Source of the DNA: Gemmatimonadota bacterium
GTDB taxonomy: Bacteria > Gemmatimonadota > Gemmatimonadetes > Gemmatimonadales > Gemmatimonadaceae
Assembly (NCBI GenBank): GCA_016704465.1
Contig: JADJAD010000008.1
Location: 372,001-436,000, forward strand
DNA: 64,000 bases
Direction of reading: 5' to 3'
Shown here: piece by piece, positions 54,835 to 64,000 of the stretch
How the letters are laid out: the number at the start of each line of letters is the position of its first letter
How positions within the stretch are numbered: position 1 is the first letter of the stretch
Notes under the pieces: generated by a model
Told to the model about the DNA's origin: nothing
The model's database searches: none
What the model saw: only the letters and a program-made list of their open reading frames with translations
Position numbers and translations under genes: made by a program

Positions 54835-57337
54835 ATGAACGGCTATAACTTTACCGAGCGGGTGCGAAAGGTCCTCCAGATGGCACGGGAGGAAGCGCAG
54901 CGCCTGCACCACGAGTACGTGGGGACGGAGCACATCCTGCTCGGGCTCATTCGCGAAGGCGAGGGCGTGGCCGCGGCCGTCCTGCAGAACCTCAACGTCG
55001 ACCTCGACGAGATTCAGCAGAAGATCGAAGAGACGGTCAAGAAGGGGAAAGCTGCCCAGACGACGGGGCCGGACCTCCCCTACACGTCGCGCGCCAAGAA
55101 GGTGCTCGAGCTGGCGATGAGCGAAGCGCGGGGAGCTGAATCACTCGTACGTGGGCACCGAGCACCTGCTGCTCGGCCTCCTGCGCGAGGAAAAGGGGAT
55201 CGCCGCGCAGGTGCTCTCCGATGCGGGCGTCAACCTGGACGCCGCACGGGCCGAGACGCTGCGCCTCCTGGGGACGGAGATGCCGCCGCAGGGCAGTGGC
55301 AACCCGCCGCAGCCCGGCAATACGCCGCCCGCCGCGACCCCGCCCAAGGGCGAGAAGAAGTCCAAGACCCCGGCGCTCGACCACTTCTGCCGCGACCTGA
55401 CGCAGCTCGCGTCGGAGCAGCAGCTCGACCCGACCATCGGGCGCGCGAAGGAAATCGAGCGCGTCATGGAGATTCTCACGCGCCGCAAGAAGAACAACCC
55501 GGTGCTGATCGGCGAGCCGGGTGTGGGCAAGACGGCGATCGTCGAGGGACTGGCGCAGCTGATCGCGACCGGGGATTGCCCGGACGCGCTGCGGGAGCAT
55601 CGCGTGCTGTCGCTGGACATGGCCGCGGTCATCGCAGGCACGAAGTACCGCGGGCAGTTCGAGGAGCGCCTGAAGGCCGTCATGAACGAGATCGCGCAGA
55701 ACAAGAACGTGATCCTGTTCATCGACGAGCTGCACACGCTTGTTGGGGCCGGTGCCGCCGAAGGCGCGATCGACGCATCCAACATGCTCAAGCCGGCGCT
55801 CGCGCGCGGCGAACTGCAGTGCGTCGGCGCCTCGACCCTGAACGAGTACCGCAAGTACATCGAGAAGGACGGCGCCCTCGAGCGCCGCTTCCAGACCGTC
55901 ATCGTCGACCCGCCATCGATCGAGGAAACGGTCGAGATCCTGAAGGGACTCAAGCAGAAGTACGAGGACCATCACCGCGTGATCATCCCCGACGAGACCC
56001 TGGTGTCGTCGGCCAAGCTCTCGGAGCGCTACATCACGGACCGGTTCCTCCCGGACAAGGCGATCGACGTGATCGACGAGGCTGGAGCGCGGGCTCGGCT
56101 CGCGGCACAGGTACCGCCGCCGGAGGTGGCACAGCTCAAGGAGAACCTGGAAAAGGTCAACACCGAGAAGGAAACGGCGGTGCGTGACCAGAACTTCGAG
56201 CGGGCGGCCGCGCTGCGTGACACGGAGCGTGAGCTGCAGGGCGAGATCCGGACCAAGCAGGACGAGTGGGAGAAGCGTCGCCAGTCCCATCGCCCCGTGC
56301 TCGGCGAGGAAGAAGTGGCCTTCATCGTGAGCCGATGGACGGGCATTCCCGTCACGCGGCTGCAAGAGGCCGAGAGCTCGCGCCTGCTCCGGATGGAGGA
56401 GGAACTGCACGAATCGGTCGTCGCCCAGGACGAGGCGATCATGGCGATTTCCCGCTCGATTCGGCGCAGCCGGGCCGGGTTGAAGGATCCCAAGCGGCCC
56501 ATCGGCTCGTTCATCTTCTGCGGTCCGACCGGTGTCGGCAAGACGGAGCTGGCTCGTTCGCTCGCGCGGTTCCTGTTCGCCGATGCGTCGGCGCTCATCC
56601 GCGTGGACATGAGTGAGTACATGGAGAAGTTCTCCGTCTCGCGCTTGATCGGGGCGCCTCCCGGGTACGTGGGATACGAGGATTCCGGGACGCTGACCAA
56701 GGCGATCCGGCGCAAGCCGTACAGCGTGGTCCTGCTCGACGAAATCGAGAAGGCGCACCCCGACGTCTTCAATATCCTGCTCCAGGTGCTGGATGAGGGG
56801 CACCTGACCGACAACTACGGACGGATGATCGACTTCAAGAACACGGTCGTGATCATGACGTCGAACGTCGGGGCGAAGGACGTGGCCAAGAACAAGTCGC
56901 TGGGCTTCACGGCCCCGGATTTCAAGGCCTCGTTCGAACGGATGGCGGAAAAGGTCAAGGAAGAGCTCCAGCACGTCTTCAATCCGGAGTTCCTCAATCG
57001 CCTGGACGACGTCATCGTCTTCCATCCCCTCCAGAAGGAGCACATCGCCCAGATCGTGGGGATCATGCTCAAGGAGGTCCAGAAGCGGATGTCGGAGGGG
57101 GAACTGAGCCTGAAGCTGAGCGACGCTGCGGCCGAGTTTCTCGTGACCCATGGCTACGACCAGCAGTATGGGGCGCGCCCCCTCAAGCGGGCGATCCAGA
57201 AGTACATCGAGGATCCGCTCAGCGAGAAGATCCTGATCGGGGAGTATTCGAAGGGGGACGAGATCGATGTGGATGTGGCCGAGGACGGCCAGAAGCTTGC
57301 CTTCCGGGTGCTCAGCAATTCGGCGCCGCAGGCGTAG
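54835..57337 (+). pseudogene. clpC: ATP-dependent Clp protease ATP-binding subunit ClpC, interrupted by a +1 frameshift
   Basis: ClpC unfolds phospho-arginine-marked substrates for ClpP. Order: N-terminal Clp_N repeats (NFTERVRKVLQMAREEAQRL, TEHILLGLIREGEG), AAA1 (GEPGVGKTAIVEGLAQ), UVR-bearing middle domain (AAALRDTERELQGEI), AAA2 (GPTGVGKTELARSLARF), C-terminal D2-small domain. The frame breaks in the second Clp_N repeat at the G run 55130-55133: four Gs where three would give SEARELNHSYVGTEHLLLGLL. The repaired length is 833 residues, normal for ClpC. Everything after 55151 is in one open frame, so a sequence error is likely. Confidence 0.93.
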
Positions 57338-57369
57338 TAAGCCGATTGGGCTCCCGATGTGACAAAAAG

Positions 57370-57400
57370 AACGGCCGGGTTCACACTGAACCCGGCCGTT
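57370..57400. terminator. Bidirectional terminator between clpC and bamA
   Basis: A perfect 14-bp stem (57370-57383 with 57387-57400) and a 3-base loop. The top strand is followed by CCATTTGT, a weak T stretch; the bottom strand runs into five Ts (complement of AAAAA at 57364-57368). It probably ends clpC transcription. TATATT at 57410-57415 just after it may be the -10 of a bamA promoter. Confidence 0.65.
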
Positions 57401-57423
57401 CCATTTGTGTATATTACTCGGCT

Positions 57424-59821
57424 ATGTCTCGGAAGCTCTTCCTCCTCCTCGCGCTGGGTCTGGTCGCGCATCGCGCGTCGGCCCAGGACGCTGCTGCTCA
57501 AGGTCGCTGCACCACCCCGGACTCCATATCGGTCCGGGGCAACAAGCGCGTCGTCACGTCCGACGTGCTCGCCGAAGCCGGACTGATCGCCGGAACACAG
57601 CTGAACTACAAGGCGGTACAGCGGGCAATACGCGCGCTCTACCAGACCGGTCAGTTTGCGCGTGTGGCGGTCGTCTGCGATCTCGACGACGTGCGAGACT
57701 TCGCGGTGCTCACACTGGACGTGTCGGAGCGCCCCTTGCTGGTCGAAACCGATGTGCAGGGCGTCGAGCGCCTGTCGCAACGCACCGTCCGTGACCAGAT
57801 CGAGCTGGACTACAATCAGCCGCTCGACCCAGCCAAGCTCGCGCGTGCCGTGCACCGGATCGACTCGCTGTACGAGAAGAATGGCTACTACCTCGCCCGT
57901 GTCGCCGTAGACAGCACGTCCATTGCGGACGACGCGATCAAGCTGCTCTTTCGAATCGACGAGGGGCGGCGCCTCGCCGTCTCTGGCGTACAAGTGGCCG
58001 GCAATCGCGCGGTAAAATCGGGCGATATCGTCGGCGCGATGAAGACGCGTCCTGAAGGGTTCTTCTTCTGGCGCCGCGGAGAGTTTGACGAGGATGCGTA
58101 CGCGGGCGACCTGTCAGAGCGCATTCCGCAGCTCTACGCCAAGCGCGGGTTCATCGATTTCCGCGTCGCGCGCGATACCCTCCTCATCGACCGCGATCGC
58201 GGCAAGGCGCTGGTCGATGTCGGGGTGGAAGAAGGCCCCCGCTACAAGGTCGGCGATTTCGAGGTCACCGGGAACAAGCATTTCTCGAGTGAGGACCTCG
58301 CCCGCTTCTATCCGTTCGGCGATCAGACGCGCCCGGTCATGTCGCGCGTGACCGACTTCCTCCGGCGTCGCTCCCCCACACCCAAGGGGATTTTCGACGA
58401 GCTCGTCGGCGTACGCAACCGAGGGGTACATCTACGCCAATGTGCGGCCGGTCGTCGAGCGTCGAGTGGCGCCGGACTCCTCGCACTATGTCGACCTGCG
58501 CTGGGAAGTCGAGGAACGCACGCCGGCGGTGATCAACCGGATCGAGATCTTCGGCAACGACTACACGCACGAGACGTGCATTCGGGATCAGCTGGTGATC
58601 CTCCCGGGCCAGGTCTTCAACCAGGAGGCGCTGATTCGGTCGTGGCAGAGCCTCGGAAACCTGGGCTTCTTCGAGACGCCGATCCCGTCGCCCGACACGC
58701 GCACCGCGAACGAGCAGGGCGACGTGGACATCGTCTTCCGCGTGAAGGAGAAGCGCACGGGGAACGTGAACTTCGGTGCCTCGATGGGGCAGGGCACCGG
58801 GGTGGGCGGCTTCATCGGTCTCGACCAGCCGAACCTCTTTGGCCAGTGCAAGCGCGGCTCCCTGCAGTGGCAGTTTGGCCGATACATCAACGACTTCAAC
58901 CTGTCGTACAGCGATCCGCGCATCCGGCAGTCGCTGATCTCCGGGACGTTGTCGATGTATCGCTCACTGCAGCGGTACTTCATCGCGGACCTCGGTCGTT
59001 CGCTCCGGACTGGTGCGCAGCTCCAGTTCGGCGTACCGCTTCCGCGCTCGCCCTTCACGCGGGTCTTTCTCACGTACGGCGCCGAGGACGTGACCTTCGG
59101 GACGCAGGGCTTGTTGGGGGACTTCAGGTCCGACGGGAGCAACCGGTCGTTCCGGTCCACGCTCGGGTTGTCGCTCGCGCGTGATACGCGCATCGACCTT
59201 CCGTTCCCGACGGCCGGGGCGCAGTACAACGTCGCGGCGAACTTCAACGGTGGGGTATTGGGAGGCACGTCGTCGTTCCAGCGCTACACGGCCGATGCGA
59301 GCGCCTTCGCCCCACTGGGGCAGGTGGGCGGAAGTCGCCCGGGGTCGCAACCCATCAAGTTTGTCGCGGGGCTCACGGCGCGGACCGGCGCGGTGTTCGG
59401 CAACACCGGACCGTTCTTCTTCTCGCAGGAATTCGCGCTGGGTGGTGTACAGTTCGGGGAGCGCCTGCGCGGCTACGAGGAGTTTTCGATCTCGCCGGCG
59501 GGGTATGTGACCGGGACGTCGACGTTCAACGCGCAGCGCGGTTCGTTCGGCAAGGCCTTCTTCAGCACGACCGCCGAGGTGGGGATGCGCTTGAACCAGG
59601 CGCTCTATCTTGCCGGATTCTACGACGCGGGTAATGTGTGGAACCGCCCGCGTGATTTTGACCCGACGCGCCTGTTCCGTGGCGCGGGCATCAGTGCGTC
59701 CACCGTGACGCCGCTCGGTCCCCTGGGGCTTGACTACGCATACGGCTTTGATCGACTCGACGCCGCCGGGCGAAAGGCTCCCAAATGGCAACTTCACTTC
59801 AGGCTTGGCCAGCTCTTCTAG
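57424..59821 (+). pseudogene. bamA: Outer membrane protein assembly factor BamA, interrupted by a frameshift
   Basis: BamA inserts beta-barrel proteins in the outer membrane. The signal peptide ends ASAQD, POTRA domains follow (SISVRGNKRVVTSDVLAEAG; VEGDFEVTGNKHF-type repeats), and a C-terminal barrel ends WQLHFRLGQLF with the terminal Phe signature. The frame changes near 58405-58425, between GIFDE and YATEGYIYANV. Only 3-4 residues separate these, whereas related proteins have about a dozen, so a short deletion accompanies the frameshift. Downstream is open to 59821. An assembly error between strain variants or a real lesion are both possible; the former is likelier for an essential gene. 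Confidence 0.9.
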
Positions 59822-59834
59822 TCTCGGAGACATC

Positions 59835-60440
59835 ATGCAACTACGCGTTCGTTCGACCCTCGTGGCCCTCGGTCTGCTCGCCGTCGTGACCGGTGCCGCA
59901 TCGGCACAATCAGTGGGCGGCAAGCTGGCCTACATCGACTCCCGCGAAGTGCTCGACAAGGCGCCTGGTCGCGCTGCGGCCGAGAGCACGTTCCAGAAGG
60001 AGTACGATGCCGCGCAGGTGAAGATCAAGAAGATGCAGGACACGCTGGAAGCCATGGCGTCGGCCTACCAGAAGTCAGCGCCCACGCTGACGGCGGTCAC
60101 TCGCGAGCTGCGGGAGAAGGAGATTCGCGACAAGCAACAGTCGTTCGAGAACGCCGCGCGCCTGCTGGAAGCGCAGATGCAGCAGCGTCAGGGTGAGCTG
60201 GTACAGCCGATGATGAACCAGATCCGCGAGGTGCTCGACTCGCTGCGCAAGGAGGATGGGTACTCCTTCATCTTCGACATCGGGACGCAAGCCAGCGTGA
60301 TCGTGGCGGCCGATTCCACCTTGAACGTGACGGAGAAGGTGATCGCGCGACTGAAGCCGCTGCCGGTCGCTGCGGAAAGCAAGCCGATGGGGGCAAAGGC
60401 GCAGCCGGCTGGGGTGATTCCGAAGAAGCCCACGCCGTAG
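59835..60440 (+). CDS. skp: Periplasmic chaperone Skp/OmpH family
   Basis: A 201-residue protein. The signal peptide (STLVALGLLAVVTGAASA, cleavage before Q) is followed by LAYIDSREVLDKAPGRAAAE and a long helical segment (residues ~45-140), as in Skp. Skp carries unfolded outer-membrane proteins to BamA. The Pro/Lys-rich tail (residues 178-201) is unusual. Between bamA (13-base gap) and lpxD it keeps the classical bamA-skp-lpxD order. Confidence 0.9.
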   Translation: MQLRVRSTLVALGLLAVVTGAASAQSVGGKLAYIDSREVLDKAPGRAAAESTFQKEYDAAQVKIKKMQDTLEAMASAYQKSAPTLTAVTRELREKEIRDKQQSFENAARLLEAQMQQRQGELVQPMMNQIREVLDSLRKEDGYSFIFDIGTQASVIVAADSTLNVTEKVIARLKPLPVAAESKPMGAKAQPAGVIPKKPTP

Positions 60441-60486
60441 CGCCGTCCGGCGCCCCGGCCTTCAGCCGGGCGCGCTCGGTTCGCAC

Positions 60487-61503
60487 ATGCTGACGGCACG
60501 CGAGGTCGCCGAACTGGTCGGGGGAGAGTTGCGCGGCGATGGGGAGGCCACGATCAGCCGGGTGGCCCCCATCGACCGCGCGACGACCGGCTCGCTCACG
60601 TTTCTCGGGGTGGCGAAATACGCGCCGATGCTCGCTGCGAGCGAGGCGAGCGTAGCGCTCGTGTCTCCCGAGTTGGCCGACACCCCAGGTGGGGTGTCGG
60701 CGCGTGTCGTTGTGGCCAAGCCGTACGAGGCGATGCTGCGCCTGCTCCCGCTCCTGTTCGCCGCGCCGGCGCGCGCGGCCGGCGTGGATCCGACCGTCCG
60801 TATCGGGCGCGGCGCTACGCTCGGGGACGACGTGTCGATCGGCCCGTACGTCGTCATTGGCGATGGGGCGCGGATTGGCGATCGTGTGCGGCTCGATGCG
60901 CACGTCGTGGTGGGCGACGGCGTCGACATCGGGGCTGACAGCCACCTGTTTCCGCACGTGACCACGTACGCAGGCACGACGATCGGCGAGCGGGTCGTCG
61001 CGCACGCGGGCGTGCGGCTCGGGGGCGACGGCTTCGGCTTCGTGTTCGCGCAGGGGGCCCACCAGAAGATTCCGCACGTTGGCCGCTGCGTCATCGAGCA
61101 CGATGTCGAAATCGGCGCCAACACGACGATCGATCGAGGCAGCATCGACGACACAGTGATCGGTGCCGGCACGAAGATCGACAACCTCGTGATGATCGCC
61201 CATAACGTGCGCGTGGGACGGCTGTGCCTGATCGTGGCACAGGCGGGCATCGCCGGCAGCACGCGATTGGGCGACGGCTGCGTGGTCGGCGGACAGGTTG
61301 GCGTGCAGGGACATGTCCAGGTTGGGGCCGGGGCCAGGCTTGGCGGACAGGCAGGCGTGCTCGGCGACGTCCCGGCGGGCGAGACCTGGTCCGGCTATCC
61401 CGCGCGCCCACATCGTGAGGCGCTGCGGGCGCAGGCGGCGCTGTTCAAGCTCTCGGGGTTCATTCGCCGACTCGAGCGGCTGCTCGACAAGGGGGAGTCG
61501 TGA
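60487..61503 (+). CDS. lpxD: UDP-3-O-(3-hydroxyacyl)glucosamine N-acyltransferase LpxD
   Basis: A 338-residue acyltransferase, third step of lipid A synthesis. The N-terminal uridine-binding domain (LTAREVAELVGGELRGDGE) is followed by a left-handed beta helix of hexapeptide repeats (IGDGARIGDRVRLDAHVVVGDGVDIG). GGDGFGFVF and the NLVMIAHNVRVG region with the active-site His are canonical. Its stop overlaps the lpxC-fabZ start (GTGA). Confidence 0.95.
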   Translation: MLTAREVAELVGGELRGDGEATISRVAPIDRATTGSLTFLGVAKYAPMLAASEASVALVSPELADTPGGVSARVVVAKPYEAMLRLLPLLFAAPARAAGVDPTVRIGRGATLGDDVSIGPYVVIGDGARIGDRVRLDAHVVVGDGVDIGADSHLFPHVTTYAGTTIGERVVAHAGVRLGGDGFGFVFAQGAHQKIPHVGRCVIEHDVEIGANTTIDRGSIDDTVIGAGTKIDNLVMIAHNVRVGRLCLIVAQAGIAGSTRLGDGCVVGGQVGVQGHVQVGAGARLGGQAGVLGDVPAGETWSGYPARPHREALRAQAALFKLSGFIRRLERLLDKGES

Positions 61504-62786
61504 GCTCCGTCGGCGTCCTCGGGCGCCAGACGATTCTCGGCGAGGCGAGCCTTGCGGGGATCGGCCTGCACCTGGGGCTCCCCTGTACCCTGACCTTTCG
61601 CCCGGCGCCGAGCGGGAGCGGGATCCGCTTCGCGCGCGTCGACCTTGCGGGCACACCCACGATTCGGGCGGATGTATCGGTCGCGGTCGAGACCGAACGG
61701 CGGACGCAGCTTGGTGAGGGGCCGGAAGCGCTGCACACGGTCGAGCATGTGCTGGCGGCCGTGGCGGCGCTCCAGATCGACGACATCCTGATCGAGATGG
61801 ACGGGCCCGAGCCCCCCATCCTTGACGGAAGTGCCGGGCCGTTCTTTCGCGCGCTCGAGGCCGCAGGGATTGCGCCGCAGGGGGGACGCGTGGAGGTTCT
61901 GTCGCTCTCGGCTCCGATCCGCGTGGAGCACGGGGAGTCGTGGTATGAGGCCTATCCCGCCGATGCGCTCTCGCTGGAGGTCGCGATCGACTTCCCGCAT
62001 CCGCTGATCGGTCAGCAGAGGGGGCGCTACGCGATCACGCCGGCGGCGTTCGCCACCGAGCTGGCCGATGCGCGGACGTTCGGCTTTGCGCACGAGGTGG
62101 CGTACCTGCGGGAACGGGGGTTGATCAAGGGGGGGACGACGGAGAACGCGCTGGTGTTGGGGCCGGACGGGGTGATGGCGAATGCATTGCGATGGACGGA
62201 TGAATTCGTGCGGCACAAGGCGATGGACTGCGTGGGAGACCTCGCCCTGGCTGGCAAACGCGTATGCGCGCGCGTGGTGGCCCACCGGCCCAGTCATGCC
62301 GGCACGGTGCGACTGGTGCGCGAAATGACTCGCATGGCACGCAAGGAGAAGCTGGTGATCGAAATCGAAGAGATCATGCGGGTCCTGCCGCATCGGTATC
62401 CGTTCCTCCTGGTCGATCGCGTGATCGAGATGGAAGAAGGGAAGCGCGTCGTCGGCATCAAGAACGTGACGATCAACGAGCCGTTCTTTCAGGGGCACTT
62501 CCCGGGGCATCCGATCATGCCGGGGGTCCTGATCATCGAGGCGATGGCGCAGGTCGGCGGCATACTCCTGATGGGGACCGTCCCGGATCCGGAGAGCAAG
62601 GTGGCCTACTTCGTGTCGTTGGACAACGTGAAGTGGCGCAAGCCCGTGCGGCCGGGCGACCAGCTGCGTTTCGAGCTGGACGTGGTGCAGATCCGCGGCC
62701 CGCTGTGCAAGATGAAGGGTGTGGCCAAGGTGGACGGCACGGTCGTCGCCGAGGCGGACATGGCCGCCATGCTGAGGGATCGATGA
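61500..62786 (+). CDS. lpxC/fabZ: Bifunctional UDP-3-O-acyl-GlcNAc deacetylase / 3-hydroxyacyl-ACP dehydratase (LpxC-FabZ fusion)
   Basis: A 428-residue fusion. Residues 1-~280 are LpxC: zinc ligands in TVEHVLAAVAAL and in HKAMDCVGDLAL, plus the PILDGSAGPF motif. Residues ~285-428 are FabZ: LPHRYPFLLVDRVIE and the active-site GHFPGHPIMPGVLIIEAMAQ. LpxC commits to lipid A; FabZ competes for the same 3-hydroxyacyl-ACP, so the fusion keeps the two fluxes at a fixed ratio. Such fusions are known in Bacteroidota. The frame is uninterrupted across the junction. It overlaps both neighbours by 4 bases. Confidence 0.94.
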   Translation: MSSVGVLGRQTILGEASLAGIGLHLGLPCTLTFRPAPSGSGIRFARVDLAGTPTIRADVSVAVETERRTQLGEGPEALHTVEHVLAAVAALQIDDILIEMDGPEPPILDGSAGPFFRALEAAGIAPQGGRVEVLSLSAPIRVEHGESWYEAYPADALSLEVAIDFPHPLIGQQRGRYAITPAAFATELADARTFGFAHEVAYLRERGLIKGGTTENALVLGPDGVMANALRWTDEFVRHKAMDCVGDLALAGKRVCARVVAHRPSHAGTVRLVREMTRMARKEKLVIEIEEIMRVLPHRYPFLLVDRVIEMEEGKRVVGIKNVTINEPFFQGHFPGHPIMPGVLIIEAMAQVGGILLMGTVPDPESKVAYFVSLDNVKWRKPVRPGDQLRFELDVVQIRGPLCKMKGVAKVDGTVVAEADMAAMLRDR

Positions 62787-63559
62787 CGACGCACGTGCAC
62801 CCGACGGCCATTGTGTCCCAATCCGCGACGCTGGGCGCGGGGGTGCGCATTGGTCCCTACGCGATCGTGGGCGATCGGTGCGAGATCGGCGACGGCGTGG
62901 TGGTCGAGACGCACGCGGTCCTCGAGCAGAACGTGAAGCTGGCCGCCGACGTCATCATCGGTGTGGGGTCGGTCATTGGCGGGGACCCGCAGGACCTCAA
63001 GTTCAAGGGCGAGGAGACGTGGGTGGAGATCGGCGAGGGGACGCGCGTCCGCGAGTATGCGACGATCAACCGTGGCACGGCGCAGTCGTTTCGGACCACG
63101 GTGGGGAAGGGATGTTTCGTGATGTCCTACGTGCACCTGGCGCACGACTGTCACGTGGGCGATGGGGTCATCATCTCCAACGGTACGCAGCTGGCCGGCC
63201 ACGTCACGATCGAGGATCGGGTGATCATTTCCGGGTTGGTCGCGGTGCACCAGTTCGTCAAGATTGGTCGGCACGCCTTCGTTGGGGGATGCTCCCGCGT
63301 GGCCAAGGATGTGCCCCCCTTCCTGAAGGCGGTCGGGAACCCGGTGAAGCTGTACGGATTGAACAGCGTGGGCCTGACGCGCAGCGGCTTCTCGGAGGAG
63401 ACGGTCCGCGAGCTGAAGCGGGCGTATCGCCTCTTCTTCCGGTCCGAGCTCAACGTGTCGCAGGCGATGGAGCGGGCGCGCTCGGAGCTGCAGCAGATCG
63501 AGGAGGTGGACCACTTCCTGCGCTTCCTCGAGGACTCCGGCCGCGGGGTGGTGATTTGA
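62783..63559 (+). CDS. lpxA: Acyl-ACP-UDP-N-acetylglucosamine O-acyltransferase LpxA
   Basis: A 258-residue acyltransferase, first step of lipid A synthesis. Hexapeptide repeats (VRIGPYAIVGDRCEIGDGVVV) form the beta helix; GGDPQDLKFKGEET and the active-site His in SYVHLAHDCHVGDG are canonical. The C-terminal helical domain has GLTRSGFSEETVRELKRAYRLFF. ATG 62783 overlaps the fusion gene stop. The next gene's start overlaps the lpxA stop. Confidence 0.95.
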   Translation: MTTHVHPTAIVSQSATLGAGVRIGPYAIVGDRCEIGDGVVVETHAVLEQNVKLAADVIIGVGSVIGGDPQDLKFKGEETWVEIGEGTRVREYATINRGTAQSFRTTVGKGCFVMSYVHLAHDCHVGDGVIISNGTQLAGHVTIEDRVIISGLVAVHQFVKIGRHAFVGGCSRVAKDVPPFLKAVGNPVKLYGLNSVGLTRSGFSEETVRELKRAYRLFFRSELNVSQAMERARSELQQIEEVDHFLRFLEDSGRGVVI

Positions 63560-64000
63560 GCGCGACGCCGATGCGCGTCGGGGTGATCGGGGCCGGCGCG
63601 TTAGGTTATCACCACGTGCGCATCATGCGTGAGCTCGACGACGTGACCTTCGTCGGGTTCCACGAGGCCGAGCCGACGCGCGCGGCGCAGGTGGCAGAGG
63701 AGCTCGCGGTCACGTCGTTCGACAGCGCCTCGTCGCTCATCGAGGCGTGCGACGCGCTCACGATCGTCGTGCCGACGCCCGCGCACTACGCGGTGGCGAA
63801 GACCGCGCTCGCCCGCGGGCGGCATGTGCTCATCGAGAAGCCGCTCACGACGACGCTGGCCGAGGCCGACGAGTTGCTGGCGCTCGCGCGGGCGAACGGT
63901 GCGCTCATCCAGACCGGCCACGTGGAGCGCTTCAACCGGGCGATTCGCGCGGCGATGCCGTACGTGGACCGGCCGCGCTTTCTCGAAAGCGACCGGCTGG
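63556..64000 (+). CDS. Gfo/Idh/MocA-family oxidoreductase, N-terminal part (runs off the window; GnnA candidate)
   Basis: 148 residues are visible. The Rossmann motif MRVGVIGAGALGYHH, VVPTPAHYAVAKTAL and HVLIEKPLTTTL are diagnostic of NAD(P)-dependent Gfo/Idh/MocA sugar dehydrogenases. It starts at TTG 63556 overlapping the lpxA stop, or at ATG 63571. In Acidithiobacillus ferrooxidans the homologous enzyme GnnA, encoded beside lpxA, oxidises UDP-GlcNAc at C3 for lipid A with amide-linked chains. The position here makes that a reasonable hypothesis, but a GnnB transaminase would have to follow beyond base 64000. Confidence 0.85.
   Translation, partial: MSATPMRVGVIGAGALGYHHVRIMRELDDVTFVGFHEAEPTRAAQVAEELAVTSFDSASSLIEACDALTIVVPTPAHYAVAKTALARGRHVLIEKPLTTTLAEADELLALARANGALIQTGHVERFNRAIRAAMPYVDRPRFLESDRL

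Overview
This is a 64 kb chromosomal window from a high-GC, diderm bacterium, most likely a member of Gemmatimonadota. The 16S gene reads like that phylum (recognised from memory, not from a search). The gene content fits: a complete lipid A start pathway with an LpxC-FabZ fusion, BamA/Skp, LptE, Lol genes, a PorV-like outer membrane protein, GatCAB, and a McsA-McsB-ClpC operon. Genes are packed tightly, with many ATGA/GTGA start-stop overlaps, so most of the window consists of long co-oriented operons.

Layout. 1-1.2 kb (minus strand): roadblock/LC7 protein, response regulator and the start of a mannose-1-phosphate guanylyltransferase. 1.3-9.9 kb: a lipoprotein, serS (frameshifted), a sensor kinase, pcrA/uvrD and gatCAB. 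9.9-11.7 kb (minus): a zinc-dependent phospholipase C-like protein and a DUF948-like membrane protein. 11.8-21.3 kb: murA (with Asp in place of the catalytic Cys), pgeF, then rimP-nusA-L7Ae-infB-rbfA-truB-ribF behind a promoter and a leader terminator; truB carries an in-frame TGA. 21.4-24.9 kb: secD, secF, tatD. 25-28.3 kb: fhs, ridA, selD and selC. The selD reading frame begins 57 bases upstream of an in-frame TGA at the active-site position, so SelD is itself a selenoprotein, and tRNA-Sec lies 45 bases downstream. 29.9-33.7 kb: a compact bacterial microcompartment module of two BMC-H shell proteins, a CoA-acylating aldehyde dehydrogenase, a PduL phosphotransacylase and a hotdog thioesterase. 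It runs directly into an LPS and housekeeping operon (lipoprotein, lptE, small membrane protein, rfaE2, rph, rdgB).

37-43 kb: a strong promoter with an 11-bp repeat array upstream, tRNA-Pro/Arg/Lys, then a near-consensus rRNA promoter, 16S and 23S. There is no tRNA in the spacer and no recognisable 5S before the terminator. 43-48.4 kb: era, a Trm112-like protein, a PorV-like protein, a DUF5683-like protein, a GGDEF protein and a zinc-ribbon protein. 48.5-57.3 kb: prfB with its programmed +1 frameshift, lysS, lolC/E, lolD, mcsA, mcsB, clpC. 57.4-64 kb: bamA, skp, lpxD, lpxC-fabZ, lpxA and the start of a Gfo/Idh/MocA oxidoreductase, a classical outer-membrane biogenesis and lipid A cluster.

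serS, mcsB and clpC each carry a one-base indel in a G run, bamA has a frameshift with a probable short deletion, and truB has an in-frame TGA. All are otherwise intact and most are normally essential, so sequence or assembly error is the leading explanation. The most distinctive biology is the microcompartment module, including a shell protein with a Rho_N/SAP-like C-terminal domain, and the selenoprotein SelD with adjacent selC. A repeated word CGTTAGGC also stands out across the window.
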